Assembly (NCBI GenBank): GCA_007119405.1
Contig: SKPT01000568.1
Coordinates: 1-8,110 of the forward strand
Direction: 5' to 3'
Source: Phycisphaeraceae bacterium
GTDB lineage: Bacteria; Planctomycetota; Phycisphaerae; Phycisphaerales; Phycisphaeraceae
Length of the DNA: 8,110 nt
The notes below the pieces were generated by a model that was not told the DNA's origin, did no database searches, and saw nothing but the letters and a program-made list of their open reading frames with translations. The translations under genes and the position numbers were made by a program. This document shows, piece by piece, positions 1 through 6,183 of this stretch (positions within the stretch are counted from its first letter, which is position 1; every line of letters starts with the position of its first letter).

Positions 1-583
1 CGAGGTAGTCGCCGAAGAGTTGCCAGCGAATCGCCATGAGCCCGTAGAGCAGCCACATGTAGTAATGTTGCCAGCGGTGGATGGCGCGGCGTTGCTGGAA
101 CGGCGTGATCCGGGCGAGTTCACCGATGTCCACGTCCGTGTCGTGGCCGGTGATGTTGACGTACGTGTGATGCAGGACGTTATGGCGGTGATGCCAGACG
201 AACGAACTGCCGCCGATGAGGTCGAGGGTCATGGCCATCAGCCGGTTGACCCAGGGTCGATCGGAAAAGGCGTGGTGCCCGCCGTCGTGCTGGATGTTCA
301 GCCCGATGCCCGCCGTGGTGAGGCCGAGGAGCATGGCCAGGGCCAGCGCCTGCCACCACGTCTGCGCGAAGAACACGAGCAGGATATAGAAGCCGACGAA
401 AAAGGCGAGGAGGACGGCTGTCTTGATGTAGAGTTGCGGACAGTCCCGGCGCGGCTTGCCGGTTTCCTTGAAGTACGCATCAACCCGCCGGCGAAGCTCG
501 GCCTGGAAGCCGCTTCTGCCGGTGAATTTCGGGTGAAGCACACCGCGGGGCGGCGGCGGTTGCGGTTCAGGAAGCACGCTCAT
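1..583 (-). CDS. Fatty acid desaturase (linoleoyl-CoA/delta-6 desaturase-like), N-terminal part
   Basis: Integral-membrane di-iron fatty acid desaturase, expected to introduce double bonds into acyl chains and so raise membrane fluidity. The minus strand reads 194 residues from ATG at 583 until the window ends, so the C-terminus and third histidine box are missing. A proline-rich N-terminus is followed by a hydrophobic stretch at about residues 53-95. The first histidine box is HDGGHH (H99, H103, H104). The second is HRHNVLHHTY (H132, H134, H138, H139), followed by VNITGHDTDVD, typical of the linoleoyl-CoA desaturase branch. An in-frame TAG lies 10 codons upstream of the ATG, bounding the start; GTG at 592 is an alternative. 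No strong Shine-Dalgarno is visible. The gene is divergent from floA. The family call is firm; substrate and regioselectivity cannot be read from this part. Confidence 0.9.
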   Translation of the reverse strand, partial: MSVLPEPQPPPPRGVLHPKFTGRSGFQAELRRRVDAYFKETGKPRRDCPQLYIKTAVLLAFFVGFYILLVFFAQTWWQALALAMLLGLTTAGIGLNIQHDGGHHAFSDRPWVNRLMAMTLDLIGGSSFVWHHRHNVLHHTYVNITGHDTDVDIGELARITPFQQRRAIHRWQHYYMWLLYGLMAIRWQLFGDYL

Positions 584-604
584 GGCGGGCACCAGTCTTT
601 CGAA

Positions 605-633
605 ATGCTAGCCAGGCCCACAACGCGACGCAA
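605..633 (-). promoter_or_regulatory. Candidate sigma70-type promoter of the desaturase gene
   Basis: On the minus strand TTGCGT (628-633) and TAGCAT (605-610) are separated by exactly 17 bases. The -10 matches the consensus at 4 of 6 positions and the -35 starts with TTG. Transcription would begin near 598, giving a leader of about 15 bases before ATG 583. This comes from pattern matching only. Confidence 0.4.
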
Positions 634-743
634 GGGGCGAGGTCATCCCGAAACGGCGATGTGCTTCCGCGCCAGATTGTCGAGTGGCCCTTCGGAGATT
701 TCCGGGGGTGGGTTGTGGGCCTCACAGCGGGGGTTGATCCTGT

Positions 744-784
744 TCGTCGCTTCGCCGCTCCTGCGGTGTGGGCGAGAGCGACGA
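744..784. repeat. Strong inverted repeat (13-bp stem, one bulge) in the desaturase-floA gap
   Basis: TCGTCGCT (744-751) pairs with AGCGACGA (777-784). Directly inside, TCGCC (752-756) pairs with GGCGA (771-775), with a single bulged G at 776 and a 14-base loop. A competing 7-bp pairing, CGGTGTG (764-770) with CACACCG (792-798), uses the loop of the first hairpin, so the two structures exclude each other if transcribed. No T-tract follows on either strand, so a simple intrinsic terminator is unlikely. Confidence 0.6.
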
Positions 785-983
785 GGCGAAACACACCGGC
801 GTGGGCGGGGCAAACACGCAACGGGCGCCTCGGCCCGCCAGCCCGCGAGCATCTGTCGCCCCCTCGGCTCCCTCGCCCGGTGGACGCTGTAGATATCGCC
901 CAGCCCGGGTGCCGCGCCCAGCCAAGGTGGAGCGTGGGGGCTTTCCACAGGCCGATTCTTCGTCGGCTACGCCCGGGCAGGCC

Positions 984-989
984 TAGAAT
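984..989 (+). promoter_or_regulatory. Candidate -10 element for floA
   Basis: TAGAAT matches the TATAAT consensus at 5 of 6 positions and lies 77 bases before the floA ATG. No good -35 is found at 16-18 bases; the nearest TTC-type hexamer (959-964) is 19 bases away. The call is weak. Confidence 0.25.
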
Positions 990-1066
990 GGCACCACCCA
1001 ACGCTGCGGACAGCGTCAATCCGCCGTCGCCGTGCGGGAGCACCGGGGCGAGCCAAGGATTCGGAC

Positions 1067-2146
1067 ATGAACGCCCCGCATCTGCTTTCAACGCTGGCGC
1101 AGGGCGCCGGCACCGTGGCTCTGGTCGCGGTGCTGGTCGTGGCGGGCCTGATCGCGCTCATCGTCCTGATGTTCGTGATCCAATTCTTCAATCTCTGGCT
1201 CCAGGCCCAGCTCTCCGGTGCCCACGTCCGCTTCATTGACATCATCGGCATGCGCCTTCGCAAGGTCGACCCGCGCATCGTCGTTCTCTCACGCATCCGC
1301 GCCGTCAAGGCGGGCCTGGAAATCTCCACCGCCCAGCTCGAAACCCACCACCTCGCCGGCGGCCGCGTGCCCACCGTCGTCACCGCGCTGATTGCCGCCG
1401 ACCGCGCCAAGATCGAACTGCCCTGGGACACCGCCTGCGCCATCGACCTGGCCGGCCGCGATATCCTCCAGGCCGTGCAGACCTCGGTGAACCCGAAGGT
1501 GATCGACTGCCCCAGCGAGACCTCGGGGCGCTCGACCATCGACGCCGTCGCCCAGGACGGCATTCAGCTCAAGGCCCGCGCCCGCGTGACCGTCCGCGCC
1601 AACATCGCCCGCCTCGTCGGTGGTGCCACCGAGGAGACCATCATCGCCCGCGTCGGCGAGGGCATCGTCACGATGATCGGCTCGTCGTCGAGTTACAAGG
1701 CCGTGCTTGAGAACCCCGACCGCATCTCCAAGCTCGTGCTGGAGAAAGGCCTGGACGCGGGCACGGCATTCGAGATTCTGTCGGTGGATATTGCTGACAT
1801 CGACGTGGGCGAGAACATCGGCGCCCAGATCCAGGGCGACCAGGCCGAGGCGGACAAGCGCCGCTTCCAGGCCGAGGCCGAAAAGCGTCGCGCCATGGCG
1901 GTGGCCGAGGAGCAGGAGTATCAGGCCGAGGTGCAGAAGAACCGCGCCCTCGTCGTGCTCGCCGAGGCGGAGGTGCCCAAGGCCATGGCCGAGGCGTTCC
2001 GCCAGGGCAACCTGGGCATCATGGACTACTACCGGATGCGCAACATCCAGTCCGACACCTCAATGCGCGACACGATCGCCGGCCAGGACCAGCAGGAAGG
2101 CACCGACGAGAGCCAGACCGGCAGCGACGGCGGGCGCACACAGTAG
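1067..2146 (+). CDS. floA: Flotillin-like protein FloA
   Basis: Membrane-anchored SPFH/flotillin-family scaffold that organises functional membrane microdomains at the inner face of the cytoplasmic membrane. The protein has 359 residues; family members are around 330, and the excess is mostly a Gln/Ser/Gly/Asp-rich C-terminal tail (residues 338-359). Residues 16-46 form one long hydrophobic anchor. The FloA core follows, with recognisable stretches such as [18 protein letters not shown] (68-84) and [20 protein letters not shown] (172-191). Residues 255-310 are Ala/Glu/Lys/Arg-rich, consistent with the flotillin coiled coil. AAGGAT at 1055-1060 is 6 bases before ATG 1067, which fixes the start. 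In many bacteria floA follows an nfeD gene; none is visible here. Instead floA is divergent from a desaturase and followed by a HesB-like gene. The identification is firm. Confidence 0.95.
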   Translation: MNAPHLLSTLAQGAGTVALVAVLVVAGLIALIVLMFVIQFFNLWLQAQLSGAHVRFIDIIGMRLRKVDPRIVVLSRIRAVKAGLEISTAQLETHHLAGGRVPTVVTALIAADRAKIELPWDTACAIDLAGRDILQAVQTSVNPKVIDCPSETSGRSTIDAVAQDGIQLKARARVTVRANIARLVGGATEETIIARVGEGIVTMIGSSSSYKAVLENPDRISKLVLEKGLDAGTAFEILSVDIADIDVGENIGAQIQGDQAEADKRRFQAEAEKRRAMAVAEEQEYQAEVQKNRALVVLAEAEVPKAMAEAFRQGNLGIMDYYRMRNIQSDTSMRDTIAGQDQQEGTDESQTGSDGGRTQ

Positions 2147-2385
2147 CGTTCGAGGCCGGTCTCTCTCGACAGCGCCAAGCACGGCCACGCGGTGTCCGAC
2201 GCCGGGGGCTTGGGCCTCGCCCGGCGCTTTCGCGCGCAGCAGCCGGAGTATCAGCCGGCACGGGAGGCGCGCCATGGTGGTGTGGTAATGCCGGATTCCG
2301 GACATCGACCGACTCCGCCGCCGCACAGAGCGGCAGCGCCCGTGTTAACGTGCCCTCGATCGTCGAAATGCGTTGCGCCGCGTCG

Positions 2386-2409
2386 GGTGTGCCACCCGGG
2401 TGGTTCACC
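2386..2409. promoter_or_regulatory. Palindrome in the leader of HesB-like gene A
   Basis: CCACCC/GGGTGG (2392-2403) is a perfect 12-base palindrome. It is flanked by GGTG (2386-2389) and CACC (2406-2409), which also pair across a 2x2 mismatch. It sits 23 bases before ATG 2433. It could be an operator (DNA dyad) or a leader hairpin. Apart from this, 2147-2432 holds nothing I can assign; no clear promoter was found. Confidence 0.4.
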
Positions 2410-2432
2410 ACGTCCGCCTCATGGAGTCCGCG

Positions 2433-2747
2433 ATGCTGACCATCACCGACGCTGCCGCCAACCATCTCAGCGAGATTCTGAACGAAGCCGCGGCGCCCGA
2501 GGGCAGTGCGGTGCGCTTTGTGGTCAGCCGGGAGGGTCTGTCACTGGAGATCGATTCGCCACGCGAGGATGACCAGAGCATCGAGCACGACGGCAGGACC
2601 GTGCTGGTGCTGGATCCACAGGTGGCGCAGCTGCTCTCGGACAAGACCCTTGCTTTCGAGGAGACCGTGGAGGGGCCGGTCCTCTCGATCGGGGGGCAGA
2701 GGATGAACCAGGCACAGGGGCGTGATCGGCTTGTCGTAGAACGTTAG
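2433..2747 (+). CDS. Cysteine-free HesB/IscA-fold small protein (paralog A)
   Basis: A small cytosolic protein (104 residues) resembling the HesB/IscA iron-sulfur biosynthesis fold: an N-terminal helix after MLTITDAAANHL, a strand block at residues 26-42, the GRTVLVLDPQVAQLL segment (54-68) and a final strand to GPVLSIGG (81-88). True IscA/HesB proteins bind iron or a cluster with three cysteines; this protein has none, so it is probably not a canonical Fe-S scaffold. GGAG at 2423-2426 lies 6 bases before ATG 2433, favouring this start over in-frame ATG 2421 or ATG 2373. Residues 89-104 are an extra tail rich in Gln/Arg that paralog B lacks. The two are about half identical (43 of 88 aligned positions by eye). 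Function is unknown; the fold call comes from pattern recognition. Confidence 0.8.
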   Translation: MLTITDAAANHLSEILNEAAAPEGSAVRFVVSREGLSLEIDSPREDDQSIEHDGRTVLVLDPQVAQLLSDKTLAFEETVEGPVLSIGGQRMNQAQGRDRLVVER

Positions 2748-2788
2748 CGTCGTGCAGGCCTTGGTCCTGACCACGGCGAGACTGGCGG

Positions 2789-2804
2789 GCACCATGTGTG
2801 GTGC
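2789..2804. repeat. Short hairpin between HesB-like gene A and the TraR/DksA gene
   Basis: GCACCA and TGGTGC form a perfect 6-bp stem around a TGTG loop, 42 bases after the stop of HesB-like A. No T-tract follows, so a terminator role is uncertain. Confidence 0.3.
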
Positions 2805-2895
2805 GGGGGCGAGGGTAGACTGCTCCGTCCCGGGGCCGGCTGATATCGGCGTGAGTGGCGGGGCGCGGGGGCGTGACCGGGCAGGAGCCCGGACA

Positions 2896-2920
2896 CAGGA
2901 AAAGGTTCAGGCTTTCCCTG
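2896..2920 (+). promoter_or_regulatory. Leader hairpin just upstream of the TraR/DksA ribosome binding site
   Basis: CAGGAAAAG (2896-2904) pairs with CTTTCCCTG (2912-2920) at 8 of 9 positions around a 7-base loop. It ends 10 bases before the Shine-Dalgarno GGAGGTG (2931-2937). A role in translation or transcript stability is inference. Confidence 0.3.
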
Positions 2921-2942
2921 CCTGTCGATGGGAGGTGGCGTC

Positions 2943-3537
2943 ATGGCTCGCAAGGCCTCGAAGGCATCCAGGAAGACATCGCCACGCCCCAGCGGCACCG
3001 GGCAGGCGAGCGCCAACGTTAGCGGGAAGAAGGCGGGCGGCGGCGCCGTGGACACGCCAGGCGGGACGGCCTCGCCCGGGCAAGGCGAGGATCAGGCTCC
3101 TCCCGCCCCCCACGAACGACGACCCAGGGCGGATGTTGAGCGACGACGAGCTGCGGAAGGTCAAGACCGGCCTGACCAGGCGCGATCTCAAGCGGTTCCG
3201 CGACCTGCTGCTGGAAAGGCGCGCCGAGATCGTCGGTGCCGTCGAGTCGCTGGAGAGCGACGCCCGCAGCGACGACGAGGGCATCTCCTACGAGCACATG
3301 GCCGACACCGGCACCGCCAGCCACGAGCAGGAGTTCGCCCGCGGGCTGGCCGAGTCGGAGCGTCGGCTGCTGCGCGAGATCGACGAAGCCCTGATGCGGA
3401 TGGAGAAGGGCACCTACGGCGTGTGCGTCACCTCGGGCCAGTTCATCGGCAGGCCCCGCCTTGCGGCCAAGCCCTGGGCCCGGCACAGCATCGAGGTGGC
3501 CCGGCAACGCGAGCAGCGTGGCCTGGACAGCGGGTGA
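2943..3537 (+). CDS. TraR/DksA-family protein, apparently frameshifted, degenerate zinc finger
   Basis: DksA-like proteins bind RNA polymerase through its secondary channel and modulate transcription. A strong Shine-Dalgarno (GGAGGTG, 2931-2937, 5-base spacing) leads into ATG 2943, which encodes a basic tail (MARKASKASRKTS...) like those of planctomycete relatives. The conserved body lies one frame over: LLPPPTNDDPGR, then MLSDDELRKVKTGL from 3133 to the TGA at 3535-3537. One +1 shift or a missing/extra base between about 3030 and 3110 joins them into roughly 197 residues. Counting from M at 3133, the zinc-finger pattern C-x2-C-x17-C-x2-C reads C98, S101, S119, V122, so three ligands are lost. 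The DksA tip motif DxxDxA is reduced to DTGTAS. A functional alternative is initiation at ATG 3133 (134 residues), though its ribosome site is poor. Family call firm; intactness doubtful. Confidence 0.75.
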
Positions 3538-3567
3538 GTCGCAGGCCGCGCAAACAGGAGTGATCCC

Positions 3568-3876
3568 ATGTCCGAGTTCATCCCAATCGCACGCATGTCG
3601 GAGCTTCGCGAGGGTGAGGGCCGCTGCATCGAGGTGCGCGGCAGGCGGATCGCCTTGTTCCTGGTCGACGGGCGGCCGTACGCGATCGATGACACGTGTC
3701 CGCACGAGGCGGGCCCGCTCAGCGATGGGCAGGTGGAGGGCACCGCCGTCGAATGTCCCTGGCACGGGGCTTGCTTCGACCTGACGACCGGTCGGTGCCT
3801 GGCGCTGCCTGCCGAGGAGGATGTCCAGAGCTACAACCTGCGCGTTGTTGGCGAAGACGTGGAAATCGAGCTCTGA
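3568..3876 (+). CDS. Rieske-type [2Fe-2S] ferredoxin
   Basis: A soluble 102-residue Rieske ferredoxin, likely an electron carrier or the ferredoxin component of a dioxygenase or nitrite-reductase-like system. The two cluster motifs are complete: C44-P-H46 in TCPHEAGPL and C63-P-W-H66 in ECPWHGACFDL, giving the 2-Cys/2-His ligation of Rieske clusters. The spacing between the motifs and the following TTGRCLALPAEEDVQSYNLRV are typical of NirD/HcaC-like stand-alone ferredoxins. No signal peptide or membrane segment is present, so it is cytosolic. AGGAG (3556-3560) lies 7 bases before ATG 3568. The stop of the TraR/DksA gene is 30 bases upstream, so the two are probably cotranscribed. No oxygenase or reductase partner is visible here, so the electron acceptor is unknown. 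Confidence 0.93.
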   Translation: MSEFIPIARMSELREGEGRCIEVRGRRIALFLVDGRPYAIDDTCPHEAGPLSDGQVEGTAVECPWHGACFDLTTGRCLALPAEEDVQSYNLRVVGEDVEIEL

Positions 3877-3929
3877 GGCCGGGCAATACGGGGGCGCCAC
3901 TGGCGACACGCGGCAAGTCACGCTCGCCC

Positions 3930-4166
3930 TCAGCCTGGCGCTTCGCTGATGAACTCGTCGACGATCGGCTCCGCCTCGTCGGCCAGTTCCGGGGCAACGC
4001 GAATGCGCACGGCCTGCCAGCACCGCTGCTGGTCCGGCCCGGTCTCGGGGCGGGCACCATCGATCTGGTTGTCGATGCCAGCGTCCAGCAGCCGGCGGCT
4101 CAACAGCGCCGCCTCGATCAGCGAGCCGGTCTCGTACACCGTCACCAGGTGAAGTTCGGGGACCAT
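3930..4166 (-). CDS. DUF2007-like small protein
   Basis: A 78-residue protein resembling the DUF2007 domain (putative signal-transducing protein), a ferredoxin-like alpha/beta fold of unknown role. The pattern is a first strand LHLVTVYETGS (5-15), a helix IEAALLSRRLLDAGI (17-31) with the family's IEA...LLxxxGI signature, a loop rich in charged residues, a strand AVRIRVAPE (52-60) and a last helix to residue 74. The start at ATG 4166 is supported by GGGAGG (4172-4177) 5 bases upstream; longer in-frame starts lack such a site. It is convergent with the Rieske gene (53 bases between stops) and follows, 183 bases downstream, the cfa fragment on the same strand. C50 is the only cysteine. The family assignment is by pattern and moderately sure. 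Confidence 0.78.
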   Translation of the reverse strand: MVPELHLVTVYETGSLIEAALLSRRLLDAGIDNQIDGARPETGPDQQRCWQAVRIRVAPELADEAEPIVDEFISEAPG

Positions 4167-4225
4167 GGGCGCCTCCCGGTGCAAGCTCTCCCTCCGGTGG
4201 CGCGACATCCGATATGCCAATCAAT

Positions 4226-4276
4226 ACGCTGCTTCACGGATCAGATGTGTCCTGTTTCTGCCGGCCCAAGCAGCGT
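4226..4276. repeat. 9-bp inverted repeat between the cfa fragment and the DUF2007-like gene
   Basis: ACGCTGCTT (4226-4234) and AAGCAGCGT (4268-4276) are perfect complements separated by 33 bases. The element lies downstream of the cfa stop and upstream of the DUF2007-like start on the minus strand. It could be a processing or termination structure or a paired protein-binding site. No T-run follows either arm. Confidence 0.4.
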
Positions 4277-4349
4277 CGCTCAATGACGAGTTTACCCCCA
4301 CCGGCCGTCGCCTCCAAGGATTTTTCGCCGCCGGTCCGGACACCTGGCA

Positions 4350-4404
4350 TCAGGGCACAGTGGCGGCCTCATCGGCTGTCCCGGCCGGCACCTCGCGGGC
4401 GGCC
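4350..4404 (-). repeat. cfa-tail repeat, copy 1
   Basis: The final 55 bases of the cfa fragment recur at 6184-6238 in the same orientation, with 46 of 55 positions identical by eye, no gaps and the stop codon aligned. Confidence 0.7.
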
Positions 4405-4660
4405 TCGGCCAGGCGGACTTCGCGATCCAGCGGCCAGCGGGCGTCGGCGTCGCGGCCCAGCACGATCTGCCACAGGTGCAGCCCGCCCCACCGAAAGGCC
4501 GCCTCGGCCCCTTGCAGGTACAGCCACCACATCCGCGCAAAGCGCTGCCCGTGAAGCTCCACCACCTGCTCACGCACGCGCTGGAAGTTCTCCGACCAGC
4601 CCCGCAGCGTCAGGGCGTAGTGGCGGCGAAGGTTCTCCACGTCGAGCACGTCCAGGGCGG
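4350..4660 (-). pseudogene. cfa: C-terminal fragment of cyclopropane-fatty-acyl-phospholipid synthase
   Basis: Cfa is a SAM-dependent methyltransferase that converts unsaturated acyl chains of membrane phospholipids to cyclopropane chains. Only the last third is here: VLDVENLRRHYALTLR, WSENFQRVREQVVELHG, FARMWWLYLQGAEAAFRWGG and LHLWQIVLGR match the Cfa C-terminus in order, including HYxxTLxxW and the AFRxxxxxLWQ motif. A 30-odd residue tail ends in EAAREVPAGTADEAATVP. Reading further upstream on the minus strand, similarity stops at about 4655 and an in-frame TAG lies 57 bases upstream of GTG 4649. The SAM-binding domain and catalytic cysteine region are absent, so this cannot be an active synthase. 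The break coincides with a drop in G+C, pointing to an insertion or deletion junction. GTG 4649 could start a 99-residue product, but no good ribosome site is visible. Confidence 0.8.
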
Positions 4661-4963
4661 TCGTTGGTACTACGATGGCGTCGAGGGCCTGATCCGACTC
4701 TGCCTATTCTCCTGTCAGTACGTATGTTGCGCACGTCTCCGCCCGATTTGCCGTTTCATGAATCACGCGTGGTGGACCGATGGGAGGTGGTCGACGACTG
4801 AAGCTACTGACGACATCGTGGCACCGCTAATCCGAGATCTGGCTCAAAGTGCTTGCGTTGCACGAACTCATGGTCGACAATCGCGGAGGAGCCCGATCAC
4901 CCCGCAGAACGTTTTGCAGGGGACACTGATCGTAAGAATCCGATTCCTGGAACAGAGATTACC
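4661..4963. other. Left flank of the low-G+C island, no supported gene
   Basis: About 300 bases between the broken end of cfa and the next gene. Open frames exist on the plus strand but show no recognisable domain or good ribosome site. A weak promoter-like pair lies at 4854-4882: TTGCGT, a 17-base spacer and GACAAT, upstream of the secreted-protein gene. Base composition is visibly less G+C-rich than in the flanking genes. This segment may carry the junction of an insertion. Confidence 0.45.
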
Positions 4964-5524
4964 ATGAAAGCACTGATCATTATCATTTCGCTGTTCATGT
5001 GTACGATCGCGGTGGTAGGTATGCACGCGTCTGGATCGCAGGAAGACAGGTCGTTGGAACCGCTGGCCCCGACCGGCAGTGTCGGGGTGCTTTCAGAGAT
5101 CGGCTCTGTCGCCTCGGCTGATAATCGGATCGAGGTATCGGTCGTCGCGAAGCTAAACGCCGACCAGAGGTTTCGTGGCGTACAAGTTAATGACAAGGGG
5201 ATCTTAGGGGCTACGGTACTCGTCTCCGTTGACGACCTGATGCCGATAGCTAATGCCCTCGACAAAGCGAGTGAATCTGCCGTGCAGCGGCGGACATTCG
5301 AGCGCACGACAAACAACGTGCGCGTCACGGGGGAGGGGGGTTCAGTCGAAATCCGATCCATGTCAGACCGGATCAGGATTAGCCGTGACCGGATCGAATT
5401 TGACGCCGATAATGCAGCCATGCTCGCGCAATTGTTCAGACGGGGCTTCCAGAACATCCAGTGGCTAAATCCACGTTTGGACGCACTTGATCCGAGCGTA
5501 GACGTGCAGGAGGAAGAGTGGTGA
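4964..5524 (+). CDS. Secreted protein of unknown function
   Basis: A 186-residue protein I do not recognise. Residues 1-24 look like a Sec signal peptide: MK, then a hydrophobic core ALIIIISLFMCTIAVVGM, with probable cleavage after HA or nearby. The mature part starts acidic, then shows strand-rich stretches (NRIEVSVVAKL 54-64, ATVLVSVDDL 83-92), a helix (PIANALDKASESA 94-106), another strand block (NVRVTGEGGSVEIRS 118-132) and a helix (AAMLAQLFRRGF 151-162), ending in an acidic tail VQEEEW. No cysteine remains after export. ATG 4964 was chosen over longer in-frame starts because it begins the signal peptide; the ribosome site (AGAGA, 4954-4958) is weak. It overlaps the next gene by 4 bases. 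Base composition is lower in G+C than in the surrounding genes, suggesting transfer. Confidence 0.72.
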   Translation: MKALIIIISLFMCTIAVVGMHASGSQEDRSLEPLAPTGSVGVLSEIGSVASADNRIEVSVVAKLNADQRFRGVQVNDKGILGATVLVSVDDLMPIANALDKASESAVQRRTFERTTNNVRVTGEGGSVEIRSMSDRIRISRDRIEFDADNAAMLAQLFRRGFQNIQWLNPRLDALDPSVDVQEEEW

Positions 5525-5985
5525 GGTGCACGCTGCTCGCTGCAACCCTAGTGCTCTTGACTGGGTGCATCGGATCCCCACCAAGCCGGACACAGATGAC
5601 GACCATGTCTCCTGCTGAACTGCTGGAGGCAACCCGTTGGTATGCCGTTGATCCGAGTTACTTAAGGTGGGGTGAATGGACACCATCCACTTTCAAACGC
5701 GATCTACGCCATCAAATTGTCGAGGCGCATCCCGACTGGCCACAGGACGTTCGCGAAGCGGTTCGAGAAGGCAAGATCCGTCCCGGTATGACGGCAGAAC
5801 AAGCACAAGCGAGTTGGGGGCCGCCGGCAGCGAGGCGGACACGTCGTACGCCAGGGCTCGTGGAGGAGATCTGGGGCTACGGCCGCCCGAGATACGGGCA
5901 CACCTACAGCAGCCCGTATTCCCGGCGGACGCGGCTGTATTTCAGGAACGGTGAGCTAGACTGGTGGGTCCTGGATGACCGTTAA
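5521..5985 (+). CDS. BamE/SmpA-like lipoprotein
   Basis: A 154-residue predicted lipoprotein. The N-terminus MRCTLLAATLVLLTGC is a short signal peptide ending in a lipobox LTGC, with lipidated Cys16. Residues 84-150 match the SmpA/OmlA/BamE-like pattern: GKIRPGMTAEQAQASWGPP, then EEIWGYGRP and RLYFRNGELDWW. BamE itself serves outer-membrane protein assembly; stand-alone relatives are common and their roles are mostly unknown, so no BAM role is claimed. AGGAGGA (5508-5514) is 6 bases from GTG 5521, and the GTGA overlap with the preceding stop suggests translational coupling. GTG 5518 is an alternative start, but its spacing is only 3 bases. With the upstream secreted protein it forms an envelope-directed gene pair. 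Confidence 0.8.
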   Translation: MRCTLLAATLVLLTGCIGSPPSRTQMTTMSPAELLEATRWYAVDPSYLRWGEWTPSTFKRDLRHQIVEAHPDWPQDVREAVREGKIRPGMTAEQAQASWGPPAARRTRRTPGLVEEIWGYGRPRYGHTYSSPYSRRTRLYFRNGELDWWVLDDR

Positions 5986-6011
5986 CATCGTTAATGATCG
6001 TTTTCGATGTT
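5984..6011 (+). terminator. Stem-loop overlapping the lipoprotein stop codon
   Basis: AACATCG (5984-5990, beginning inside the TAA stop) pairs perfectly with CGATGTT (6005-6011) around a 14-base loop. No T-run follows, so this may stabilise the 3' end or weakly terminate the two-gene transcript. Confidence 0.35.
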
Positions 6012-6083
6012 CAGCACGCAAAGTCACGCGTGTCCGGGCGCGTGAGGTACAGTTCGGCCGCCAGATGTCAAAGCCTCTCGCAC

Positions 6084-6119
6084 GCACAATACTGTGAGTG
6101 AATACAGGTGTGCAGTTTT
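6084..6119 (+). terminator. Possible intrinsic terminator downstream of the secreted/lipoprotein pair
   Basis: GCACA (6084-6088) pairs with TGTGC (6109-6113), and inside it CTGT (6092-6095) pairs with ACAG (6104-6107) across a 3x1 internal loop. The stem is followed by AGTTTT (6114-6119). It is about 100 bases past the lipoprotein stop, and the T-run is short. The remainder of 5986-6306 holds only the second cfa tail and the leader of the next gene. Confidence 0.35.
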
Positions 6120-6183
6120 GTCAGTGCCCCTTGTCGTCCACATCCCGAATATAGCCGCGCCCGGGTCGTAGGCACAGACAGCG

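Larger units (their letters stand above)
584..1066. other. Divergent intergenic region between desaturase and floA
   Basis: These 483 bases have no convincing gene. Long open frames exist on both strands, but they are overlapping, rich in Arg/Pro/Gly/Ala and lack a recognisable domain, as expected in G+C-rich DNA. The region holds the candidate promoters of the two divergent genes and a block of dyad symmetry at 744-798 (listed separately). It could carry a structured RNA or regulator sites. Confidence 0.6.

Noticed and set aside
567..1091. Minus-strand open frame of 174 residues across the desaturase-floA gap
   Set aside because: It overlaps both flanking genes, has an Arg/Gly/Ala/Pro-rich composition typical of spurious frames in G+C-rich DNA, and shows no domain.
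2192..2572. Plus-strand 126-residue frame overlapping HesB-like gene A
   Set aside because: It runs out of frame through the HesB-like gene, is rich in Arg/Pro/His and has no domain.
3060..3563. Continuation of the 2943 frame to 3563 as a separate 200-residue protein
   Set aside because: Past about 3060 it is an Arg/Ala-rich shadow of the conserved TraR/DksA frame, which carries the family motifs.
3019..4224. Minus-strand open frame of 401 residues opposite the TraR/DksA and Rieske genes
   Set aside because: It is antisense to two genes with clear family motifs on the plus strand and one frame away from the DUF2007-like gene; its own product has no recognisable motif.
2926..4790. 13-base identical string CGATGGGAGGTGG at 2926-2938 and 4778-4790
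   Set aside because: The flanks do not match. At 2926 it contains a Shine-Dalgarno; at 4778 no gene with a good start follows. It is probably coincidental.
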